The notes beneath the pieces were generated by a model. The model saw only the letters and a program-made list of their open reading frames with translations, was not told the origin of the DNA and did not search any database. Shown one piece after another: positions 1-6,709 of a DNA stretch of 13,262 nucleotides; positions within the stretch are counted from its first letter, which is position 1; the number at the start of each line of letters is the position of its first letter. The DNA is taken from assembly GCA_905221605.1 (NCBI GenBank), contig CAJNDS010001606.1, positions 1-13,262 of the forward strand, given 5' to 3'. The DNA comes from Symbiodinium natans. Lineage: Eukaryota > Sar > Dinophyceae > Suessiales > Symbiodiniaceae. The position numbers were made by a program, and so were the translations under genes.

Positions 1-286
1 ATCTGGCCTCGGAACAATTTCCTGCGCAAAGACCCGGAGCACATATGGAAAACCTACTCCTGCGGAAAAATACAGCTGGGTTAGCCCCAGCGGCTCCTGG
101 CTGCCTGGCCGCATCACTTCTGCTTCTCCCTGCCATCAGCATCCACCTCCACAACCTCACCTAGCAGTGCTGCAAAGCCGCACGACAAACTGCGCCGCTT
201 GCATCTTGCCTATCTGGACGAGCCCCGACCGCACCATGTGACAAATTCCAAAGCTTGAAGTAACGCTGAGGAAATCCATGGTGCCA

Positions 287-300
287 TGGAAGCTCATGGA
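287..300. repeat. ccatggtgccatgg short inverted repeat at the leader/tract boundary
   Basis: Two CCATGG hexamers lie 2 bp apart and form a short inverted repeat just before the GAAACCC tract. The motif recurs in every unit (for example near 2798, 5353, 7919, 10494 and 13069). Directly after it, units differ by a length-variable aaat/aaatat insertion before ggaaaccc. This is the clearest stepwise-growing variant in the array: absent in units 1-2, 6 bp in unit 3, 8 bp in units 4-6. Confidence 0.5.
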
Positions 301-433
301 AACCCTCGCTGAAGCTTCTGACATCTTTTTCCAAAGCCGCGCAAAGCATGAGAAAACCAATCGAAACCCCGCGGAGATTTTGCAGGAACCCTCACAAAGC
401 TCCACTGGAAGCTTTGAAGACCTGCGCACGACC

Positions 434-440
434 TATATAA
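434..440 (+). promoter_or_regulatory. TATATAA motif, possible TATA box, one per unit
   Basis: TATATAA stands in an otherwise T-poor tract and is kept in all six units: 434-440, 2952-2958, 5514-5520, 8083-8089, 10659-10665 and 13233-13239. The flanks (gcgcacgacc before, gaaaa after) are also kept. If it is a TATA box, transcription would run into the GAAACCC tract. Nothing downstream is recognisable as a gene, and the conservation is no better than that of the surrounding unit, so the call is weak. Confidence 0.15.
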
Positions 441-827
441 GAAAAGCCACAGAAACCCCGCCGAAACCCTCACACAGCCCTAAGAAACCCACGGAAAAAC
501 CATGGAAAACCCACGGTAACCTTCACAAGACATTAGAAAAACCTTCCGAGAGCTTCAAAAACCTACGCAAAATCTAACAAAACCCACTGAAACCCCGCAA
601 ACCTTACAAAACCCCAGGGAAACCATCTGAAAGCTTTTAAAAAACCAAGGCAAAACTTGACAAAACCCACGGACATCCGCGGAAACCCTCACAAAACTTT
701 AGAGACAAGGAAAACCTCCGGAAAGTTCAAAAACTGCACGAAATCCCACGGAAACCCTCACGAAACCCTTGAGGAACCTACCAAAACCATCCAATAGGTT
801 TTAACACATGCACGAAATCTAAGGAAA

Positions 828-861
828 CCCACGGAAACCCCCAGAAACCCCGCGGAAACCC
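828..861 (-). other. Potential G-quadruplex motif within the GAAACCC tract
   Basis: On the + strand four C runs (CCC, CCCCC, CCCC, CCC) are separated by loops of 7, 5 and 7 nt (acggaaa, agaaa, gcggaaa). The - strand therefore fits the usual G3+N1-7 pattern. The 34-bp motif is unchanged in all five full units: 828-861, 3369-3402, 5930-5963, 8499-8532 and 11076-11109. Folding is an inference from the pattern. Confidence 0.6.
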
Positions 862-952
862 TCGCGAAACTGTAGGGAAACCCAGGGAAACCCTCCAGAA
901 GCTGAACAAACATGAACGGAAACCCTGCGGAAACCCCTTTATCAGGACTGGA

Positions 953-1065
953 TTCACCCTTTGGCAATTTACAAAGTTATTAAAGGACAGGTGCAGGAAA
1001 CCCGCCACCCAATCACCGCACGACAATGTCAGTATTATACTACCGGTCGTCCCCTAAAGGGTGAA
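953..1065. other. Interrupted inverted repeat TTCACCCTTT ... AAAGGGTGAA
   Basis: Perfect 10-bp arms (953-962 and 1056-1065 in unit 1) enclose 93 bp. The same arms occur in unit 2 (3494-3503 and 3597-3606), in unit 3 (6055-6064 and 6158-6167) and in units 4-5. The arms could close a stem around a structured RNA, or may be chance. Arm sequence does not vary between units, so there is no compensatory-change test available here. Confidence 0.4.
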
Positions 1066-1208
1066 GGACGCAAGAGGTGTTCTTCTGCTTCTGGCGAGGA
1101 CCTGTGTCAACCGGAGCGCCGAAGCTGGGGCATGCCTGCCATACGAATCAATGGTCGCTGACCGTCTAAGAAGCACTTCGCACCTTCAGGCAGAACGTCA
1201 AGGTACAC

Positions 1209-1225
1209 ATTGGTCTTTCACCAAT
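1209..1225. other. Small hairpin attggt-ctttc-accaat
   Basis: A 6-bp perfect stem with a 5-nt loop is identical in all five full units (1209-1225, 3750-3766, 6302-6318, 8879-8895 and 11457-11473). Short stems like this arise by chance, so it is recorded only as a structural element of the conserved block. Confidence 0.35.
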
Positions 1226-1458
1226 CGGGTTCAGAAAAAGGAATACAGTCCACGTCTGCCTGGCTTCACCGTCCACGTCACAACTTGCTATAGAACAAGA
1301 CTGACTTCCTGCCTCAGGGTTCATATCAGACTCAACCCAAGGACCTGACTGAAGGCATGACTGGTTTCTTGCACCCAAAGCTTTGACCCCGCGCATGGCT
1401 GTTGCTACAACCATACACAGCTAGGCCACCAAGCAGCGCACGGATGAGCTTGGACACC

Positions 1459-1485
1459 TCCGGCCGCGCACCGGCCGGCCGCGCC
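1459..1485. other. GC-rich core with nested CCGGCCGG palindromes
   Basis: This 27-bp island is nearly all G and C. It contains the overlapping palindromes CCGGCCGG (1471-1478) and GGCCGGCC (1473-1480), and two direct copies of ggccgcgc (1462-1469 and 1477-1484). The next few bases are gcctgcgcc in units 1-4 and gcaagcgcc in unit 5. It contrasts sharply with the A+C-rich DNA either side and is present in every full unit (about 4000-4024 in unit 2). Confidence 0.6.
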
Positions 1486-1613
1486 TGCGCCCCGCAACGA
1501 ATGTGAAGCCTCTCGCATCGCCAAAAATCGGCCTTGAAGACCTCGGCAACCTCCTCCACTGAGTACTTCGCTGAGCGAGTTGCGAAGGCTTGCGACACCT
1601 TGGAAGCACAAAC

Positions 1614-1808
1614 ATGGACCCTACGGACTATGTCTGGGCACTTTTTTCGGCCAACAAATCAGGCTCCGACGTGGCAGACATGGCGCAAGTACGCTAGCTG
1701 TGGCATAGGAGCTGCTTGAGGCAAGAGAGCGCTCAGCGAGCAGCGGCTCAGATGCAATCTGTTGAAGACACATGGCCCGTAGGCGCAAAAATTAGCAAAA
1801 GTCTCTGA
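1614..1808 (+). other. 64-codon frame with one in-frame TAG, possible coding relic (unit 1)
   Basis: From ATG 1614 the frame reads MDPTDYVWALFSANK..., reaches TAG at 1695-1697 (codon 28), then stays open through ...SAQRAAAQMQSVEDTWPVG... to TGA 1806-1808. The composition looks like ordinary soluble protein, unlike the repeat-derived frames elsewhere in the unit. Both the frame and the TAG recur in units 3, 4 and 5; unit 2 is frameshifted. I do not recognise the protein. It may be a decayed exon captured in the satellite or chance. The sequence caa|gtacgc just before the TAG could be read as a GT splice donor, but I see no matching acceptor that restores a frame. Confidence 0.25.
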
Positions 1809-1828
1809 GAGTCTTGCAGATCTCAAGG

Positions 1829-1945
1829 CACCTTGAAAAAACAATCCGGCACAAAATCCAGCAAAACAGGTCTACGTGCAAACAAAAGCAAAAGTACATT
1901 GCAAAAATAGCAAACAAACGCAAAACAACGCAAATCTCCGAAATC
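1829..1945. repeat. A-rich GCAAAA stretch
   Basis: Irregular GCAAA/ACAAA motifs make this stretch A-rich and T-poor on the + strand. It is a length-variable spot of the unit. Unit 2 has a 10-bp duplication (gcaaaacaac, about 4441-4460), unit 3 reads acacaacgcaaacaacgc (about 7010-7027), and units 4-5 read gcaattcaacgc. It is downstream of the 64-codon frame and could act as an encoded A-rich tail, or be simple low-complexity DNA. Counterparts lie near 4350-4472, 6922-7030, 9502-9605 and 12078-12181. Confidence 0.55.
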
Positions 1946-2056
1946 TCCTGTAAACAAGGAAAAACATTTAGGGCTGCTAAACACAAGCTAAAAGACAACC
2001 GCATGAAAGTGGCCTCCACAGTTGCAGCTCCCTTTCTGCTGCAGCATTACAAAAGC

Positions 2057-2068
2057 AAGCAGCTGCTT
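2057..2068. other. AAGCAGCTGCTT perfect 12-bp palindrome
   Basis: This perfect palindrome has a CAGCTG core and is present in every full unit (4589-4600 in unit 2). It lies next to ctgctgcagcatt, giving a small cluster of GCTGC/GCAGC inverted copies. CAGCTG is an E-box-like core, but with no regulatory context this remains an observation only. Confidence 0.35.
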
Positions 2069-2166
2069 CGGACAAGCCCCTGATCCCCAAGCTTATTCTG
2101 CACGCTGCTCCCCAAGGTTCCTGGAACAAGGGCAGGCGCAGGCACGCTGACGAGACCCAGCTGCGT

Positions 2167-2365
2167 GAGCCCAGGGCTCAAACTTGCGACCCCAAAAATG
2201 GGGCCGTCTCGCGGCCCCAAAAAAGGGGCCACGAAATGCACCCAGCTTCCCTTATTATAATGTGTAAATACATGAAAAGGCTGGAACTGCGACCCCAAAA
2301 TTGGGGCCGCCTGGCGGCCCCAATTTTGGTGTCGCTAAATCTGCATTTTGCGAGCCCCTGCGCTC
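2167..2365. repeat. CCCCAAAA/TTGGGG foldback cluster, MITE-like (unit 1)
   Basis: Two similar hairpin blocks, 2186-2230 and 2289-2335, are separated by 58 bp of AT-richer DNA. Both begin gcgaccccaaaa. The second is a 47-bp foldback: two 23-bp arms around a single t, with one mismatch (ggtgtcgc instead of ggggtcgc). In units 2-5 the first block carries ggccccaaaaatggggcc, a 7-bp stem with an AAAA loop; unit 1 has the broken form ending aaaaaaggggcc. Outside them lie the partial palindromes gagcccagggctc (2167-2179) and gagcccctgcgctc (2352-2365), suggesting the edges of a ~200-bp foldback element. I find no convincing target-site duplication. Confidence 0.55.
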
Positions 2366-2594
2366 CCCAGATTGCGACGCTACAGCAACTCTGACCCACA
2401 GGCAAGCTCCTAGCGTGGAGAATTTTTGTTTTTAAAGAACAACGACCCTCCACAGGCAGCTTTCTTGCGGAAGTGATCAACATAATAGAAACGGGCACCG
2501 GGGAGGCCACGCACAAGCGGACGTGACTTTTGCACACAAAAGCGGACCCAGAATCTGGCCTCGGAACAATTTCCTGCGCAAAGACCCGGAGCAC
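2178..2594 (-). other. 138-codon minus-strand frame, longest in the unit; coding status doubtful
   Basis: The frame recurs intact at 4710-5126, 7275-7691 and 9851-10267, but in unit 5 a shortened T run near 12672 splits it (12659-12841 and 12427-12654). It reads through the foldback cluster, which gives the repeated FWGR segments, and crosses the unit phase boundary. Among differences in units 1-3 that I could place in codons, about three are silent and four change an amino acid. That is too few to show selection. No domain, signal peptide or family is recognised. It is most likely a chance frame in shared DNA. Confidence 0.12.
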
Positions 2595-2817
2595 ATATGG
2601 AAAACCTACTCGGACCTACTCCTGCGGAAAAATACAGCTGGGTTAGCCCCAGCGGTCACTTCTGATTCTCCCTGTGCCATCAGCATCCACCTCCACAACC
2701 TCACCTGGCAGCGCTGCAAAGCCGCACGACACACTGCGCCGCTTGCATCTTGCCCGCCGACCGCATTCCAAAGCTTGAAGTAACGCTGAGGAAATCCATG
2801 GTGCCATGGAAGCTCAT

Positions 2818-3478
2818 GGAAACCCTCGCTGAAGCTTCTGACATCTTTTTCCAAAGCCGCAAAGCATGAGAAAACCAATCGAAACCCCGCGGAGATTTTG
2901 CAGGAACCCTCACAAAGCTCCACTGGAAGCTTTAAAGACCTGCGCACGACCTATATAAGAAAACCCACAGAAACCCCGCGGAAACCCTCACACAGCCCTA
3001 AGAAACCCACGGAAACCCCTTCAAAGCTGTCAAAAACCATGGAAAACCCACGGTAACCTTCACAAGACAATAGAAAAACCTTCCGAGAGCTTCAAAAACC
3101 TACGCAAAATCTAACAAAACCCACTGAAACCCCGCAAACCTTAGAAAACCCCAGTGAAACCATCTGAAAGCTTTTAAAAAACCAAGGCAAAACTTGACAA
3201 AACCCACGGACATCCGCGGAAACCCTCACAAAACTTTAGAGAAATTCAAGGAAAACCTCCGGAAAGTTCAAAAACTGCACGAAATCCCACGGAAACCCTC
3301 ACGAAACCCTTGAGGAACCTACCAAAACCATCCAATAGGTTTTAACACATGCACGAAATCTAAGGAAACCCACGGAAACCCCCAGAAACCCCGCGGAAAC
3401 CCTCGCGAAACTGTAGGGAAACCCAGGGAAACCCGCCAGAAGCTTAACAAACATGAACGGAAACCCTGCGGAAACCCC
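2818..3478. repeat. Degenerate GAAACCC tract, unit 2
   Basis: This is the counterpart of the unit 1 tract. It contains the roughly 19-bp segment missing from unit 1 (cttcaaagctgtc region, about 3020). Unit-specific changes include aaccccagtgaaacc near 3150 and acccgccag near 3430. The degenerate pattern is preserved between units base by base, so it is old within the unit and spread by whole-unit copying rather than by fresh slippage. Confidence 0.9.
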
Positions 3479-4153
3479 TTTATCAGGACTGGATTCACCC
3501 TTTGGCAATTTACAAAGTTATTAAAGGACAGGTGCAGGAAACCCGCCTCCCAATCACCGCACGCCAATGTCAGTATTATACTACCGGTCGTCCCCTAAAG
3601 GGTGAAGGACGCAAGAGGTGTTCTTCTGCTTCTGGCGAGGACCTCTGTCAACCGGAGCGCCGAAGCTGGGGCATGCCTGCCATACGAATCAATGGTCGCT
3701 GACCGTCTAAGAAGCACTTCGCGCCTTCAGGCAGAACGTCAAGGTACACATTGGTCTTTCACCAATCGGGTTCAGAAAAAGGAATACAGTCTACGTCTGC
3801 CTGGCTTCACCGTCCACGTCACAACTTGCTATAGAACAAGACTGACTTCCTGCCTCAGGGTTCACACTCAACCCAAGGACCTGACTGAAGGCATGACTGG
3901 TTTCTTGCACCCAAAGCTTTGACCCCGCGCATGGCTGTTGCTACAACCATACACTGCAGCTAGGCCACCAAGCAGCGCACGGATGAGCTTGGACACCTCC
4001 GGCCGCGCACCGGCCGGCCGCGCCTGCGCCCTGCAACGAATGTGAAGCCTCTCGCATCGCCAAAAATCGGCCTTGAAGACCTCGGCAACCTCCTCCACTG
4101 AGTACTTCGCTGAGCGAGTTGCGAAGGGCTTGCGACACCTTGGAAGCACAAAC

Positions 4154-4330
4154 ATGGACCCTACGGACTATGTCTGGGCACTTTTTTCGCCGACGTGGCA
4201 GACATGGCGCAAGTACGCTAGCTGTGGCCTAGGAGCTGCTTGAGGCAAGAGCGCTCAGCGAGCAGCGGCTCAGATGCAATCTGTTGAAGACACATGGCCC
4301 GTAGGCGCAAAAATTAGCAAAAGTCTCTGA
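4154..4330 (+). pseudogene. Frameshifted copy of the 64-codon frame (unit 2)
   Basis: The ATG and first 12 codons match unit 1. A 16-bp loss near 4190 then shifts the frame, and it stops at the TGA around 4241. A further 2-bp loss just downstream would restore register, but only after that stop. This copy shows the frame is not maintained in every unit. Confidence 0.25.
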
Positions 4331-4698
4331 GAGTCTTGCAGATCTCAAGGCATCTTGAAAAAACAATCCGGCACAAAATCCAGCAAAACAGGTCTACGTG
4401 CAAACAAAAGCAAAAGTACATTGCAAAAATAGCAAACAAACGCAAAACAACGCAAAACAACGCAAATCTCCGAAATCTCCTGTAAACAAGGAACAACATT
4501 TAGGGCTGCTAAACACAAGCTAAAAGACAACCGCATGAAAGTGGCCTCCACAGTTGCAGCTCCCTTTCTGCTGCAGCATTACAAAAGCAAGCAGCTGCTT
4601 CGGACAAGCCCCTGATCCCCAAGCTTATTCTGCACGCTGCTCCCCAAGGTTCCTGGAACAAGGGCAGGCGCAGGCACGCTGACGAGACCCAGCTGCGT

Positions 4699-4897
4699 GA
4701 GCCCAGGGCTCAAACTTGCGACCCCAAAAATGGGGCCGTCTCGCGGCCCCAAAAATGGGGCCAGGAAATGCACCCAGCTTCCCTTATTATAATGTGTAAA
4801 TACATGAAAAGGCTGGAACTGCGACCCCAAAATTGGGGCCGCCTGGCGGCCCCAATTTTGGCGTCGCTAAATCTGCATTTTTCGAGCCCCTGGGCTC
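4699..4897. repeat. CCCCAAAA/TTGGGG foldback cluster (unit 2)
   Basis: Hairpin blocks are at 4718-4762 and 4821-4867. The outer motif on the right is gagcccctgggctc, closer to a perfect inverted match of the left gagcccagggctc than in unit 1. The 47-bp foldback has ggcgtcgc at its right end, again a single mismatch at the same base. Confidence 0.55.
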
Positions 4898-5054
4898 CCC
4901 AGATTGCGACGCTACAGCAACTCTGACCCACAGGCAAGCTCCTAGCGTGGAGAATTTTTGTTTTTAAAGAACAACGACCCTCCACAGGCAGCTTTCTTGC
5001 GGAAGTGATCAACATAATAGAAACGGGCACCGGGGAGGCCACACACAAGCGGAC

Positions 5055-5339
5055 GTGACTTTTGCACACAAAAGCGGACCCAGAATCTGGCCTCGGAACA
5101 ATTTCCTGCGCAAAGACCCGGAGCACATATGGAAAACCTACTCGGACCTACTCCTGCGGAAAAATACAGCTGGGTTAGCCCCAGCGGTCACTTCTGATTC
5201 TCCCTGTGCCATCAGCATCCACCTCCACAACCTCACCTGGCAGCGCTGCAAAGCCGCACGACACACTGCGCCGCTTGCATCTTGCCTATCTGGACGAGCG
5301 CCGACCGCATCATGTGACAAATTCCAAAGCTTGAAGTAA
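5055..5339 (+). other. 94-codon plus-strand frame across the unit boundary; coding status doubtful
   Basis: It occurs at 2523-2783 (86 codons), 5055-5339, 7620-7904, 10196-10480 and 12770-13054. The shorter version differs by two 12-bp losses, so frame is kept. At the start of the window the unit 1 counterpart is broken by the missing 10 bp near 59 and carries an in-frame stop. No domain or family is recognised. Confidence 0.12.
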
Positions 5340-5379
5340 CGCTGAGGAAATCCATGGTGCCATGGAAGCTCATGGAAAT

Positions 5380-6040
5380 GGAAACCCTCGCTGAAGCTTC
5401 TGACATCTTTTTCCAAAGCCGCAAAGCATGAGAAAACCAATCGAAACCCCGCGGAGATTTTGCAGGAACCCTCACAAAGCTCCACTGGAAGCTTTAAAGA
5501 CCTGCGCACGACCTATATAAGAAAACCCACAGAAACCCCGCGGAAACCCTCACACAGCCCTAAGAAACCCACGGAAACCCCTTCAAAGCTGTCAAAAACC
5601 ATGGAAAACCCACGGTAACCTTCACAAGACATTAGAAAAACCTTCCGAGAGCTTCAAAAACCTACGCAAAATCTAACAAAACCCACTGAAACCCCGCAAA
5701 CCTTAGAAAACCCCAGGGAAACCATCTGAAAGCTTTTAAAAAACCAAGGCAAAACTTGACAAAACCCACGGACATCCGCGGAACCCTCACAAAACTTTAG
5801 AGAAATTCAAAGAAAACCTCCGGAAAGTTCAAAAACTGCACGAAATCCCACGGAAACCCTCACGAAACCCTTGAGGAACCTACCAAAACCATCCAATAGG
5901 TTTTAACACATGCACGAAATCTAAGGAAACCCACGGAAACCCCCAGAAACCCCGCGGAAACCCTCGCGAAACTGTAGGGAAACCCAGGGAAACCCTCCAG
6001 AAGCTTAACAAACATGAACGGAAACCCTGCGGAAACCCCT
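5380..6040. repeat. Degenerate GAAACCC tract, unit 3
   Basis: Same order of sub-motifs as in the other units. One a is lost in ccgcggaaccctcac near 5781, and it has ttcaaagaaaacc (about 5807), a state shared with unit 5 rather than units 2 and 4. Confidence 0.9.
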
Positions 6041-6424
6041 TTATCAGGACTGGATTCACCCTTTGGCAATTTACAAAGTTATTAAAGGACAGGTGCAGGA
6101 AACCCGCCACCCAATCACCGCACGCCAATGTCAGTATTATACTACCGGTCGTCCCCTAAAGGGTGAAGGACGCAAGAGGTGTTCTTCTGCTTCTGGCGAT
6201 CAACCGCAGCGCCGAAGCTGGGGCATGCCTGCCATACGAATCAATGGTCGCTGACCGTCTAAGAAGCACTTCGCGCCTTCAGGCAGAACGTCAAGGTACA
6301 CATTGGTCTTTCACCAATCGGGTTCAGAAAAAGGAATACAGTCTACGTCTGCCTGGCTTCACCGTCCACGTCACAACTTGCTATAGAACAAGACTGACTT
6401 CCTGCCTCAGGGTTCATGTCAGAC

Positions 6425-6709
6425 TCAACCCAAGGACCTGACTGAAGGCATGACTGGTTTCTTGCACCCAAAGCTTTGACCCCGCGCATGGCTGTTGCTA
6501 CAACCATACACAGCTAGGCCACCAAGCAGCGCACGGATGAGCTTGGACACCTCCGGCCGCGCACCGGCCGGCCGCGCCTGCGCCCCGCAACGAATGTGAA
6601 GCCTCTCGCATCGCCAAAAATCGGCCTTGAAGACCTCGGCAACCTCCTCCACTGAGTACTTCGCTGAGCGAGTTGCGAAGGGCTTGCGACACCTTGGAAG
6701 CACAAACAT
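6425..6709 (-). other. 94-codon minus-strand frame in the central block; coding status doubtful
   Basis: Versions occur in all five units: 1332-1598 (88 codons, altered start), 3868-4155 (95), 6425-6709 (94), 9002-9286 (94) and 11578-11862 (94). The interior reads SAKYSVEEVAEVFKADFW..., which looks protein-like. The unit 2 length change is a whole-codon (3 bp) insertion. However, the replacements I see between copies (Gly/Arg, Asp/Val, Gln/Leu) all change the protein, and GC-rich DNA here keeps several frames open at once. No family is recognised. Confidence 0.15.

Larger units (their letters stand above)
298..938. repeat. Degenerate GAAACCC tract, unit 1
   Basis: About 640 bp is built from imperfect copies of (G)GAAACCC with variable CNCG-type linkers, spaced mostly 10-12 bp apart at 820-895 and looser elsewhere. 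The + strand is rich in A and C and strikingly poor in T; the - strand reads GGGTTTCC over and over. It also contains a weaker internal duplication: ccgagagcttcaaaaacc (about 546) resembles ccggaaagttcaaaaact (about 718), with similar continuation. On the - strand it can be read as Gly-Phe-Pro/Val-Ser repeats, but that follows from the DNA repeat and is not evidence of a protein. The motif resembles AAACCCT-type telomeric DNA, but is too irregular to be a telomere. Confidence 0.9.
939..1810. repeat. Central non-repetitive block of the unit, no recognised gene
   Basis: This ~870-bp block is not simple-sequence. Counterparts are roughly 3479-4330, 6041-6905, 8609-9482 and 11188-12058. It holds an interrupted inverted repeat (TTCACCCTTT 953-962 with AAAGGGTGAA 1056-1065), a 6-bp-stem hairpin (1209-1225), a GC-rich CCGGCCGG core (1459-1485) and short reading frames on both strands. 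I looked for tRNA A/B boxes, 5S rRNA, U-snRNA and SRP RNA signatures on both strands and found none. Its role is unknown; a non-coding transcript is possible but unproven. Confidence 0.6.
1..2552 (+). repeat. Repeat unit 1 (2552 bp), most divergent copy
   Basis: This copy carries the largest private indels. It lacks one copy of a 10-bp duplication (ctactcggac) near 59 that all other units have. It has an extra 20 bp at 94-113 and lacks 19 bp near 494 (the part around cttcaaagctgtc in the others). It lacks one g in the gcgaagggc run near 1588. It shares ttattctgcac (2092) and ccccaaggttcc with unit 2, but ctgcgctcc (2359) and ccacgcac (2508) with unit 5. The window starts exactly at the phase used here, so a possible array-edge effect cannot be judged. 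Confidence 0.97.
2553..5084 (+). repeat. Repeat unit 2 (2532 bp)
   Basis: This is the shortest full copy. It lacks two separate 12-bp pieces (tatctggacgag and catgtgacaaat) around 2755-2768. It lacks 16 bp at about 4190 (gccaacaaatcaggct in the others) and 2 bp near 4248. It gains 3 bp (ctg/gca) near 3957 and a 10-bp duplication in the A-rich stretch (gcaaaacaac repeated, about 4441-4460). It shares the ttattctgcac variant (4624) with unit 1 and the ggcgtcgc hairpin variant (4860) with unit 3. Confidence 0.97.

Noticed and set aside
278-577. Lys/Pro/Thr-rich plus-strand frame over the GAAACCC tract
   Set aside because: Its composition is dictated by the DNA repeat. Length and frame differ between units after small indels.
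298-938. Telomere or interstitial telomeric repeat
   Set aside because: GAAACCC copies have irregular spacing and many variants. No run of exact tandem AAACCCT or another known telomere unit is present.
758-1026. Minus-strand frames rich in GFP/VSVGF, resembling a Phe-Gly repeat protein
   Set aside because: The amino-acid repeats follow directly from the GGGTTTCC DNA repeat, and two overlapping frames show the same style. Single-base indels between units (for example near 11040) change frame without consequence.
939-1400. tRNA, 5S rRNA, U-snRNA or SRP RNA gene in the central block
   Set aside because: I searched both strands by eye and found no paired A/B boxes, 5S internal control sequence, U-snRNA core or SRP Alu-domain motif. 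A covariance-model search would be decisive.
1776-1800. Relic of a dinoflagellate spliced leader (cccgtaggcgcaaaa resembling its CCGTAG start)
   Set aside because: Only about six bases match. The characteristic middle and 3' part (the TTTTGGCTCAAG portion) is absent.
2186-2335. CCCCAAAA/CCCCAA as ciliate-type telomere sequence joined head to head
   Set aside because: Each C4A4 occurs once, inside hairpin arms, not as a tandem run. The resemblance is explained by the foldback structure.
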